The position numbers and the translations under genes are program-made. This document shows, in pieces, positions 14,261-23,688 of a stretch of 64,000 nt of DNA. The notes under the pieces were generated by a model. It made no database searches. It had not been told where the DNA came from and saw only the letters and a program-made list of their open reading frames with translations. Source of the DNA: Bigelowiella natans CCMP2755 (lineage: Eukaryota > Cercozoa > Chlorarachniophyceae); the NCBI GenBank assembly GCA_000320545.1, contig ADNK01000495.1:1-64000 (forward strand). The letters run 5' to 3'. The number at the start of each line of letters is the position of its first letter. The first letter of the stretch is position 1.

Positions 14261-14804
14261 ATTCTCAGTAAATATACAAAGTCGGAATAGTAGCTCTGAA
14301 TTGATGCTGTATTTTCTGGCTGCATGCCCGTGTATTTTCCTTTTTCCTCGTTTTTTTCAAATCCGTCTCCTTTCTCAGGTTGAACAGACGATACAGGAAT
14401 TTGGTGAAAAAGATCGCACTTAACGCATCTCGTACTGTGGAGAATCGCCCTGGTATTTCTCGCTTCTCCCCCCCCCCCCCGGTCCAGAATTATGTTGGAG
14501 CATCATTGCTACCTGAAGCGAAAGCAAGCACGCGCACATCTTAAACTAATTAATACACCTATTATTATGTTATTATTATCAGGGGTGGCGGCATCTAAGT
14601 GGGCGCTTCGGAAGGTCTCCAGCGACGCAGTAGACATTGCAGAAAAAAACTTTACCGAGTACATCCGCAAGTGGCTTCACTTCACTCTTGACGAAGCTGC
14701 ACATGAGGCAGCGTACATCGCCGAGGTAATTTAAAGCTATACGTTCACGTGCAGTATGCTGTTGGATTACATAAAATGAAAGATCGAGCGCCAAATAAAG
14801 ACTA

Positions 14805-14854
<50 letters not shown>

Positions 14855-14898
14855 TGCGTGTGTATGTACGTGTGTAAGTGGACGTAAGCTTGTGTGTA

Positions 14899-14937
<39 letters not shown>

Positions 14938-15096
14938 TTTGCCATGAATGCTAGCATGGAAGGATCTCTAACCGTCTCTTCTCTGCAGGATCGCAAAATA
15001 ACATATAAAGCATGCAGACAAATTGTGCACCACGAGATTGTTGGCCCCGTCTATCAGTTCATCTTGCTTGACGATGACGACGACGACGATGATTGA
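4330..15096 (+). CDS. Long ankyrin-repeat protein in about 30 small exons
   Basis: Proposed first exon 4330-4375 (MEELGSEAEEEDEKK) joins in phase to 4603-4676 (WWKVKAKDPNKEYP) and then about 4834-5077 (DAGDRLKAQELIK, GWTGLLYASDKGH). Later ankyrin exons include about 5356 (GWSALMLATYRGN), 6700 (LLDLGANVNAATKTGNTPLH), 7643 (AMIASWMGHTEILHMLIEA), 8905 (GYTALMIAARAGYWQVV), 9541 (DGWTALMLASIHGN), 10972 (TSAVMLAAMRGHSGVVDALL), 12235 (ENGMTALIRAAM), 12660 (GHSPLSRAAINGRE), 12990 (WGWTALSRASMRGH) and 13617 (SAVGLASANGHLPVVKLL). Between repeats are charged helical exons, for example at 6303, 8367, 10545, 11682 and 14110. The last exons (14582, 14989) end in a poly-Asp tail and TGA at 15096. Estimated length is 1,000-1,200 residues. 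Repeats such as GxTALMxAAxxGH are canonical protein-protein interaction modules. No catalytic domain, signal peptide or membrane segment was recognised, so the partner and role are unknown. Almost every intron carries a microsatellite. Individual exon borders are approximate. Confidence 0.8.
7925..8096 (+). repeat. Compound (GT)n ... (CT)n microsatellite within an ankyrin-gene intron
   Basis: A GT/GC-rich tract at about 7889-7975 and a long CT tract at about 8030-8098 fill an intron of the ankyrin gene. The CT tract runs directly into the acceptor at about 8097 (CTCTCTACAG then the exon), so it forms the polypyrimidine tract. Open frames here coding for His-Thr or Ser-Leu polymers are repeat artefacts. 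Confidence 0.85.
9466..9540 (+). repeat. C8-(CT)n-(GT)n tract abutting a 3' splice site
   Basis: A poly-C run, CT repeats and then GT repeats end about 10 bp before the acceptor GGTGTAG at 9540, which opens an ankyrin exon. It is another example in this gene of a microsatellite placed where the polypyrimidine tract should be. Confidence 0.8.
14812..14936 (+). repeat. (AG)n and (GT)n microsatellites in the last ankyrin-gene intron
   Basis: Long AG repeat at about 14812-14852 and GT repeat at about 14901-14936, inside the intron before the final exon. The alternating His-Thr and Ser-Leu open frame on the minus strand here is not a gene. Confidence 0.85.
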
Positions 15097-15814
15097 TTGT
15101 TCTGTTTTTTTCCTTGCTTTTATGGCGGCCAAAAAAGCTGGTTTGTATGTAAGCAGTCATCAAATTGTCCAATAAATATAGAAAGATCGAAGCGCCACAG
15201 GCATGGCGTTATTGTCATGCAAAAACCATTGGCGTTCAGCTCATGCACTAATAAAGCACTGCGGAAAGTTATACGTTGCTTGCCGTAGTCACTGCTCACA
15301 ATGCATTACGGCATCGCACACATTTGTGCACTTTGCTGGTTTACATTATGAATGCCTGGCTACATGAGGATGAGCATTGAATAAATTTATATTGATTTGA
15401 TTAATCACAGCCGTCTTACATCATGGAACTACGACACCACACGTCCGCCTTTATGTCAGAGACACGAAATGTCATAGCATCTGACGTGCACGTGAAAACC
15501 AACAAGCACAGCGGCGTGTGTGCGCAGCAGTCAACATGCAACAGTGGGAGCACACGTGCATGTGTGCTAGTCACATATGCATGCGAGCGTGCTGGCGATG
15601 TGCATCGTACGTGGCAGTTGTTGTTAGCTCTCAAGGCTCACTTTGAAATTCCGGAACTTGATGAGTGTGCGCTTGCCGTTACCGGCCCGCCATGCATGCA
15701 CACGATCACATTGCACAATTAGTGAGACGGATGTGATGAAAAAGTGCGTAAATGGCTCACAAATGGTGCTGAGCTCATTCAATCTTCAAAGTTCGGAAAA
15801 TATCGAAGAACCAG
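15097..15814. other. Convergent spacer, TGCA-rich; carries a copy of the repeat terminal motif
   Basis: This lies between the converging ankyrin and kinase genes. About 15300-15720 is rich in TGCA, CATG and CACGTG words, like the other islands in this window. At 15722 it holds TGAGACGGATGTGATGAA, a variant of the repeat-family terminal motif. A 99-codon open frame (15423-15722) has no recognisable domain and is not called. Confidence 0.5.
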
Positions 15815-16501
15815 TCAACGGTTAGCCTTTTTTTTGTCGAATAGTGGAGCCAAGTGGCCTTTTGATTTAGGTTTAGATTGGGATTGTGTAGGCGTAGAAG
15901 GTCGAGAACGCCTTGGCGATTCTTTCACCTTCTTTTGCCCATGTTGCTTTTTTCTGTGTAATATCATTCCAATGTTTCGGATATGATCCCTGGTGCTCTC
16001 CTCAACGTGCCTGGGGCTCAGATTGTTCCCTTTTGCTCTAGGTTGGGTTATTGCGACTCGCCTGGGCGACTCTCCCACTTGCTCCTTCTGCTCATGTTGC
16101 TTGTTTCTGTGTAATATCATTCCTTTGCTTCGGATATGATCTCTAGGGCTCTCCTCAGCTTGCTTTCGGCTCCAGGCATGCTTCAGGTGGTTCAACTGAA
16201 CCGGTGAGTTAATCGGTTTCGTCGGGCATGGAAGAGCTTCCCTGCTGTTTTTGGTTGAGATGGGCGACGGGACGTTTGAAGGTTTGGTGCTGCGTTGTAG
16301 CGTCTCGCGATCTATGGTTTTGTTGTTGTTGTTGTTGTCGTTGCGAAGTTGGTTCTTTCGTCGGGAGAGAGGACTGGGAAGACTTGACCTTAAGGGTCGG
16401 AGTGACACCTTATTATCGCCAGATTTCTCTTTACTCTGCATTGTGACAAACAAGGCAGTTTCATTAGGTCAGATGGCGGTAATGGTCGTCGTTTACGTAC
16501 G

Positions 16502-16533
<32 letters not shown>

Positions 16534-16931
16534 TTACATTATATATATAACAATGTGTGTGTGTGTGTGTGTGTATGTGTGTGCGTGCCGGCGTGCGTGT
16601 GTAAGGCATCGGATTTCTACCAACCTTTAAAGTTTTTAGTCTCAAGTTTTTATTAGCTCTTGGACTGGGAGTCCAGGAAGATCTTGCTGATACCGTACTC
16701 TCGTTAGATTTGTTTTCATTCTGCAATATGATAAACAAGACATTTTAATTAGATCAGATGGTGGGGTGAATATGGCCACATACACACACATACAAAATAC
16801 ATATATGAGACGGATGTAATGAAGTTATTAATTTTTGCAATTGCCATCCTTATGTAGCTGTGCAATGTTGTGGCTACAGCGCTTATTTTGCATCTATTTG
16901 TTTCCATTATTTTGTCTATCATGAATGTATT

Positions 16932-16974
<43 letters not shown>

Positions 16975-17327
16975 TTACATTCATATATTTATTTCATGTT
17001 ACAAGGTATCAGATTTCCACAAACCTTTAGAGTTTCTATTCGGCTTCTACTAGTAGTCTTTGGACTGGGAGTCCAGGAAGATCTTTCTATTTTTCCAGGA
17101 GCTATTCTTACAGAAGTCCCATTTCTACAAATAACAGAAAAACATCATCATTATGGCGTCAAAAACATATAGCTTGTATGCTATTTGTATTTGCTCTTCT
17201 CATTGAGGTTGCTTCATACCTTGTCTGAATGCGTTTTTTAATGTGAAACGAAGCACGCTGAGAATGAGAATTAGTGAGGAGTTAGAGTTAGTGCTAGTGG
17301 ACGATGATCTACTTACACTTGTACACC

Positions 17328-17359
<32 letters not shown>

Positions 17360-20300
17360 ACACACGCATATTAATTATATATATATATAAATATATATAT
17401 ATATATTATAAGAGTTACATATTATGAATAGCTGCTGTGAGTGTTTGTATAGTGTGTGTGTGTGTGTGTGTGTGTGCTTCTGTGTGTGTGCTTGAATCAA
17501 CACGTATAGTTGGTCTTTGTGTTACTGTGGAAACTGTCATATTTCCTCCTATTTGATGACTGTAACTGTAAATTCCTATCCGCAACTTACTTGATTTCGA
17601 ATATTTTCCTTCATTGTAAGCTCTCGGGCTCTATTTGAGGGGGGAACGGTAAAGTTCTTCCGCTTTTTGTAGTAAGAAACCAGATCTTTAAATTCCTGGA
17701 AGACTTCTACAGAGCTAATTCTCTCTTGCGGATTCTGCTTCAACATTGCTTGAATAACCCTCACTAAGCTCTTTCCAACCCAAAATGGGAACAAGAGGCA
17801 GTCACAACTAATGTCGTATCAGACACAAACGAGGAAAAACAAAAAGAATGGAAGTGAGGACAAGAAAACTGTGAGAAAATATAGAAATGATAATTACGTG
17901 ACGCTGAATGTTTACAGATTTGACTTTCGAAACCAAAACGAGAGAAAAAGTAACAACCGAACAAATCTTGTGGCGTTGCATACGATCTCAAGTTATATGC
18001 ATAAGATAAATACGCAAAATGCTTAGCCTCTAGCGGAACCTCAGGAAAATCCAGGATGTGAATCGAAAGAAATGCAGATGGGTGCAACAAAACAGATCTC
18101 CACACAATCTTCAAATGAATGGGAATGGCACGTAGCCGCCGTGAAATTATATTGCAGAAAACATAGTGATCTTCTCCTCTCATTTCCGGTTCATTCTCGG
18201 TTTCAGAAAAAAAAAAGAGAATATCAAACCACAGACTGCGGTTGTAACAAAGCTACGGTTTCTTCCATATCACATGTACTACTACTACTACTGCTACTAC
18301 TACTACTACTACTACTACTACCAAATGGCCTTTAATGTGTCTGAAGAATCGTCAAAGCAAAAAGGCAAAAACCTGAACGAAAGTGATGAAAGGTGTCTTT
18401 ACAAAGTCCTTTATTCGTAAATGCAAGCTTCCCAACAATGTTTTCAATGTTTCTCCATTGGAAATTTTTTGTGATATGCAGTGTTGCTGCTAATACTGTG
18501 TAACAATACCCAGCACATAAAGCAAACGCTACGACGCCCATAGACCAAATGTCCACTTTCTTGTCGTAGGCCCTGTCTTTACGGACTTTTGCGATCTCAG
18601 GTGCGATGTAATACAAGGATCCGCAGAATCTCGTCCTAAGTGTTGTCCATCCACCACGGTGACGCCATCATAGGAGGGAGAGGGAGGAGATGGAGCATAG
18701 TAAAAAGGTGGTGCATTGTCGAGGAGTACACGTGCAATTCTCTCCCATGACCCCCCTCCGCAACCATGTGGAAGCGAAGGCTAATTAGTGCCTCTCTCCC
18801 GCAAAACCATAATAGACCAAACATGAGTAATAATAATAGCAGGTTTTTGGTAAAACTTTATTTTAAATTATAGAATATACTTCGACAGCAATGGTCAAAT
18901 TGGGACTATAATATGACTGTGCTTTGTTGTTCAGTGTTCATTACGAGGTCGCAGCTGCCGTTGCGAGACCAAAATCAATCAGCGTAATCTTGTAACCAGA
19001 AGCCCCACTTTGACTCTAATGAACGAAGATAATGACGAAATAAGTACCCACCATGTAGCATATCTGTGTATATGCGTGTGAGTGATTGATAGCTTGTGTA
19101 CGCGGCGTTCTATAATATGTAAACATATTTAAATTCTTTTTCCACTTACTATAATGATATTCTCCATCTTAATGTCACGGTGCATAATCCCCAGTGCGTG
19201 GCTAAATTGATGTTACGACAATCGGTTGAATACGCTGCAACAAATTCAAATTCATCCTGTAATCGAGAAAGCAAATAATTCACGATTATGCTTCCCTAAA
19301 AGCTACTACTCGGTGTATATTGGTATTGAATCAGAAGAGAAATTCAAGTTCGTGATGTAACCAACGAAATCTACTGGAAATCTACTGAAGCATATGTAAC
19401 TATCGTAAACTTCATTTAATGAACTCGAGGCATTGCTGGAAAGTGAACAAGTAGAGACAAACACGATTTCAAGGCTGTAAATGTAAATGTGATAGACATG
19501 CCATCTAGATCATCATAGCAAATCCAGTTATTGTGGTAATGTAGAAAAGCAAAGTGTCTTACATATAGGCTACAGCATCTACCAACTGAAGCATGAGGGA
19601 ACAGACAACTCTCTCCGATAAATGTATTATTCTTTCTAGGAACCTGAGATGGTTGTATGATGTAAAAATTTCAGTCCACGAGGACAAACTAGCAGACTTG
19701 ACATTGAATGATTCGAGGTCATTTCGAGATATTATAAATAAGTAGTATTGCCGGATTGCCTATCTAGTGTTGTTTTTCAAGTTAACTACTCGTAAAGCTC
19801 CAAGCCTGGAATGTGTTCCATGATTAATAGATCTGTAATGGCAATAATTATGATATCGCCCTGGGAGAAACAAAAACTAGAGCACAGTCTTGCGAACGCT
19901 TGCACAATGTACTACGAGCGTTGAAGGTATTTCATACTTTTGTTTTTCATACATTCCACAACCTTGCCCAATATCAGGTAGAAACACCTTCTGATACATC
20001 AATACGATATTTTCGTGCCTCAGCTTTCTGGAAAAGGTAAGAAAGCAGCTCGTGTCAGCACACTACTCTAAATACAGAACAAGAGTATGCTGGAAACCTC
20101 AGAATCTCGAATTCGTGCAAGACGATCTTTCTGTGCTTGCTATTCACAGCCTTAATCACTACCTGCGTGCATGTAGATGATGTGCTTGGGAATACAATAG
20201 TCTCTCTAAATTGGCCTTTCTATTATGGTCTATGCATTAGTACCTTCTGCTTTGGGTTACTTCTTTTGCTTGCAAGGTACGTCTGTAATATTATTTACAT

Positions 20301-20621
20301 AAATATAATATATACTTATATATTCATATATGTACGCATTCACACAGGTCGTCAGAAAGGATCCGACTCTATATACATATATGTACGCATTCACACAGGT
20401 CGTCAGAAAGGATCCGACTCTGTGCATGTGAGCCGTGAACATGAGAACCTTCGATGTGGATCCAACTCCCAACTGCTCCCAGACTATGAAATCCTGCACA
20501 CGCATCCATATTTAAAGTCAAATATTTCCGTTGGATCCTCCGGCGTCGATGCACATCTTACCCCTAGCAGCGCCCCCTTCCTATTAGACGTCTTAGACCT
20601 AGAGGCCTGCGCGGCCTGCAT
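15815..20621 (-). CDS. Serine/threonine protein kinase with repetitive basic C-terminal tail
   Basis: Spliced from small exons in consistent phase: 20562-20621 (start MQAAQASRSK), 20449-20493 (DFIVWEQLGVGSTSK, Gly-rich loop), 20244-20282 (TYLASKRSNPKQK), 20098-20162 (VVIKAV, catalytic Lys; helix-C Glu in HEFEIL), 19988-20027 (LRHENIVLMYQK), 19790-19860 (LLIMEHIPGLELY), 19563-19643 (RVVCSLMLQLVDAVAYI), 19150-19201 (GIMHRDIKMENII, catalytic loop), 18945-19015 (ITLIDFGLA, Mg2+-binding DFG), 18510-18635 (TRFCGSLYYIAPEI, activation segment/APE; VDIWSMGVVAF), then lobe-end exons including about 17588-17790 (VIQAMLKQNPQERISSVEVF). All catalytic signature residues are present, so it should be active. 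The CGSxxYxAPE style is CAMK/SNF1-like. The tail is encoded by 17025-17124, 16625-16720 and 15815-16435. It is Lys/Arg/Ser/Pro-rich, with repeated RSSWTPSP and HIRxxGMILHRxKQH motifs. The exact exons between 18510 and 17790 are uncertain. Confidence 0.85.
15920..16200 (-). repeat. Degenerate tandem repeat coding for the kinase tail
   Basis: Two diverged units of roughly 140-165 bp each encode E(E)S(P/T)RDHIR, GMILHR(N/K)KQH, then a second ESPRR motif. They lie in the last kinase exon and keep the reading frame open, so they are protein-level repeats rather than non-coding satellites. Confidence 0.7.
16508..16585. repeat. (CA)n and (GT)n inverted microsatellite pair in a kinase intron
   Basis: A CA tract (about 16505-16532) is followed after some 20 bp of AT-rich sequence by a GT tract (about 16554-16583). 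In RNA these could pair as a hairpin. Both lie in the intron between the tail exons 16625-16720 and 15815-16435. Confidence 0.75.
16806..16895 (-). mobile_element. Short 5'-truncated copy of the repeat-family 3' end, in a kinase intron
   Basis: Read on the minus strand this is closely similar over about 90 bp to 41645-41735: both contain AAGCGCTGTAGCC, a run like AGCTACATAAGGATG, and end with TTCATTACATCCGTCTCAT. The copy is inserted in an intron of the kinase gene. That one copy is a short tail and the other has retroelement coding sequence upstream fits 5' truncation of a non-LTR retrotransposon. Confidence 0.65.
16934..16970. repeat. (TA)n microsatellite
   Basis: Perfect TA repeat of about 18 units in a kinase intron, immediately flanked on both sides by matching TTTACAT and ATGTA sequence, giving a perfect local palindrome. 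Confidence 0.8.
20321..20423. repeat. 51-bp direct tandem duplication in a kinase intron
   Basis: Two essentially identical adjacent copies containing TGTACGCATTCACACAGG, then TCGTCAGAAAGGATCCGACT. The position lies between kinase exons 20449-20493 and 20244-20282, so it is intronic even though a reading frame stays open across both copies. A recent event, since the copies are nearly perfect. Confidence 0.85.
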
Positions 20622-21293
20622 GGCGGCTTCGGCCTCTTAATTTACTGGCGGTTGGCAGCCAACCGAAAGTTGTAACCATGACTGTAACCGTAGAAGCGAC
20701 AATGCATTCTCGATCTATCACTGTCGTACGGCCTGCGTTTTTGAATCAAGAACGCGTGTGTAGTCGATTTACGCACACTGTAGATCTAGGGACTAAAAAA
20801 GCGCAATGCAATAGTCGAATAAGAGTGATCGCGACAAATAATCGGAAGGTATGTGGGCCCTCGGAAGTGAGGGCAAAATATAAGAGATCTAGATCTACGA
20901 CGACATGGATTTCCGGATTTCTTAGATCTCCGGAGTAGATCTACATACCCTTCCGTTAAACACAGAGTTTGAGTTTGTGGCCTAATCTCTTAAAAAAGTA
21001 CCATCTTAACATCTTAACGAACCACCTTTATCATCGGTCTAGATTCATGTCGCAGAAGCATAAATCAACAGCGTTTCATACCATTTTCGGAATGAATTGC
21101 AAAGACCGGCTAATCTGGTTTGTGTGGATATCCTGATATCCTGAGCCGAGAGCCACAGGATATCCTCAGGATGCCGACGGAAGAACGAGAACAGCACCAA
21201 TGCTCATACAGAAATCCAGAAATGGAAATCCTGTTCAGGAAAAGCAGGACAGAAAAGAAGAGAAATCTGGTTGTTCTCGGTCTTAAACTTTTT
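20622..21293. other. Spacer without a supported gene
   Basis: Sequence between the kinase start and the 21.3 kb locus. It shows AGATCT-rich palindromic words at about 20780-20945, but no coding exon that I recognise. It probably includes the kinase promoter. Confidence 0.4.
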
Positions 21294-21599
21294 TTAGGTG
21301 AAAGACTGCGGATGGCGATTCACGATCGTCGACAACTGTTGTTGAAGCACATGTAATCGTTCATCAAGGCGTTTTTGCATTTCCGCAAGCACTTCCGGTT
21401 GTGGTGTTTTTCCCGCATTCAAATCACATGAACAATGTCTTCCGAAAAGCTTGTCGCAGTTACACAACGAAGGACAAAACTCCATAGTTTGGCGTGGTGA
21501 TTTTTGCGGGTTCCTGTCTCTTCCTGAGCGGATCACTGATGCAAAGACCAGACAACGGGTTGGGAGGGGGCCAGAAATCAACCTCCAGGTAGTGTGCAA
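21294..21599 (-). CDS. Possible small Cys-rich protein, C-terminal exon
   Basis: Open frame whose C-terminal half looks protein-like: a cluster CPSLCNCDKLFGRHCSCDL followed by a Leu/Gln/Glu amphipathic helix (LAEMQKRLDERLHVLQQQL), stop at 21294. The N-terminal part of the frame (before about 21480) is probably not coding and may be replaced by an upstream exon nearer 21700. Five cysteines in about 18 residues suggest metal or disulfide chemistry, but no family was recognised. It is divergent from the cytochrome b5 gene only about 100 bp away. Low confidence because splicing is unresolved. Confidence 0.3.
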   Translation of the reverse strand: MHTTWRLISGPLPTRCLVFASVIRSGRDRNPQKSPRQTMEFCPSLCNCDKLFGRHCSCDLNAGKTPQPEVLAEMQKRLDERLHVLQQQLSTIVNRHPQSFT

Positions 21600-21701
21600 G
21601 ACCTTACCACCCTTGAAACAAAAAAATACTACTAGGAAGGGTTGGACAAGCTATACAAGAGGAAGAAACTCGATACGTACCTTCCATTGTGTTCTTAGAC
21701 G

Positions 21702-22287
21702 ATGGAATCGCTGCTCTCGTTCTTGAGCTTTCCTGCCATGGTGGCTGCCGAACCGCAAGATGATGGGGAAAACGTCACGATGCTTATCACTGTTGCTGCT
21801 ACAGTAGGAGTTGTAGCTGTCGGCAATCTTGCCTTTAGAAGATGCAGCTCGAAAAAGGTTTAAGGCTAGCCTGCTTTCCATTAAGGGGTCTCACGTTTTT
21901 TTCCTCAGACCGTCGTCGACGAAGATGCCGTCGTGGACAATACGCCAATAAGCGAAGAGGAGAATTTGATACCAATCACGGATAAGGGATACACTATGGA
22001 AGAAATAGAGAAGCACAACAGAGAGGGTGATTGTTGGATTATCATCAAGGACAAGGTGCGCCTCTATCGAATTAGTGGGGATTTTTTCTGAAAATTGTTG
22101 CTTGTAGGTTTATGATGCGACATCATACCTTGAGAAACATCCAGGGGGTGCGTATGCAATCATACAATTTGGGGGCCAAGATGCAACAGAAGACTATAAA
22201 GAAATACACAGTACACAGGCGGACAAATTGCTTGCACGACATCAAATAGGGTTCGTGAAGAAAGAAACTGGCTCAAATAAATCTTGA
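21702..22287 (+). CDS. Cytochrome b5 domain protein with N-terminal membrane segment
   Basis: Three phase-0 exons: 21702-21857 (MESLLSFLSF; hydrophobic segment MLITVAATVGVVAVGNLAF), 21909-22055 (YTMEEIEKHNREGDCWIIIK) and 22108-22287 (VYDATSYLEKHPGGAYAII, HQIGFVKKE, TGA). The product is about 160 residues. The domain carries the b5 signatures: opening strand/helix with DCWIII, HPGG with the first axial heme His, and a second His within ARHQIG. The N-terminal hydrophobic stretch acts as signal anchor or transmembrane segment, so the heme domain is tethered to a membrane. The family passes electrons to desaturases, hydroxylases and other ER or mitochondrial acceptors. No fused reductase or desaturase domain follows. 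Family assignment is secure; the membrane and partner are not. Confidence 0.88.
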
Positions 22288-23599
22288 AATCCTTAACTTT
22301 CTTGGAAACACGTAACTATCCTGGCCCCATTCTCGCAATCGGCCTACTTTCTACACTTAGGGCACCATTCCTCCGTCATCAGCATCCGGCACCCTTGCTC
22401 ATTCCTGCTTTCAAGAAAGAACACGAATCAATGAAATATCTTTGTGACTTCGTCACATAAATCTAGCTAACAAGTATACACAAAGCATTACCGTTGATTG
22501 TCTTTTATTCAAGTATGATACAAAGTAGAAACAAAAACGCGTCGTAGCAATCACAATCAGTACAGCATGCAATGTGACATTATTGGCAACTACTAGCGGG
22601 TAGATTCAAGCGAATCGCGCTTCCCCACATCGTTATTATTACTTGTCACAGGATGATGCGCTATTTGTGAGTCGCCGTTTCGCATCAAACACTTAGGGTA
22701 GGATTACAGCATTACAGCACAAATGTAAATACAAGCCTTCTAGCTTATTTATGCAGCTCACAGACTCACATACAGAGCAAAATAAAAATCGAATGCACAT
22801 GACGATTTTTTAATTATTTGTATGTGCTGTGCGCATACATATAGTGTAATCACAGCATCAGCGCGGACATTCGAATTTCTACATCTATTATGACTTGTAA
22901 TTGCACGTATCCAACTGCGCACAGTGTACAAGCGATTCCGCTGCCGCCAACGTAACATGTCATCTATTGCAACCGCTCTTAATTGACAATGTGTCATGTT
23001 TAATTCTTCCTAATAAGTCGAATTGCTGTGTTGCCTGCAGGCTTTTCGTACCTTGCTTACAACTTGACACACATTTATCGACTGAAGCCCTCGTTCATGT
23101 TAAAATCTGATGCACATCTAGACATGCCAAATCTCATTACCTACCCCTGCACTGTCGGATATCTTATCATCCTCTACACAGCAATCATTTCGATACATCA
23201 TCGTTCTGAAGATTCTACGTCATATTTGAAGAAGATCCTTAATATTTCTTCGAGGGCATGGCATCGTCATGCCATGACATGCATTAAGTGTAATTTCATA
23301 CAGCTTTCGTAACTGCCTGTGATAATACACCATCTATACATACTTCTTACAGTATTGAAGCATTCGTTGGGTTAGCAATATATTTATTCTGTCGAAAAAA
23401 AAACCGGTGGCAACAGAAAACGCTGTTGCAAAAGTATGGGCTACAGAACACTGTGCTCTTAATGGTATTTAAAAGAAAACGAAGATACACATACCTTCAG
23501 GTTATAGCTACTGACTATCTCATGTATACCAACGTAAATATATGCATCCACAATTCAATAAAATAAATTGCGAATATAATTCTCTCTCTCTCTCTCTCT

Positions 23600-23654
<55 letters not shown>

Positions 23655-23688
23655 TGTGTGTTTGTGCGTATATGTACATAATGATCCA
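22288..23688. other. Convergent spacer with long (TC)n(TG)n microsatellite
   Basis: 1.4 kb between the cytochrome b5 and bestrophin genes, AT-rich. It ends in a compound TC/TG repeat at about 23583-23662. Open frames here are short and domain-free. Presumably it holds both 3' UTRs. Confidence 0.5.
23583..23662. repeat. (TC)n(TG)n compound microsatellite
   Basis: Long TC run, interrupted by two TTTC steps, passing into TG repeats, just downstream of the bestrophin stop. Frames encoding Ser-Leu or Arg-Glu polymers across it are artefacts. Confidence 0.85.

Noticed and set aside
15423-15722. 99-codon plus frame
   Set aside because: Lies in a TGCA-rich block and has no recognisable domain; word bias keeps the frame open.
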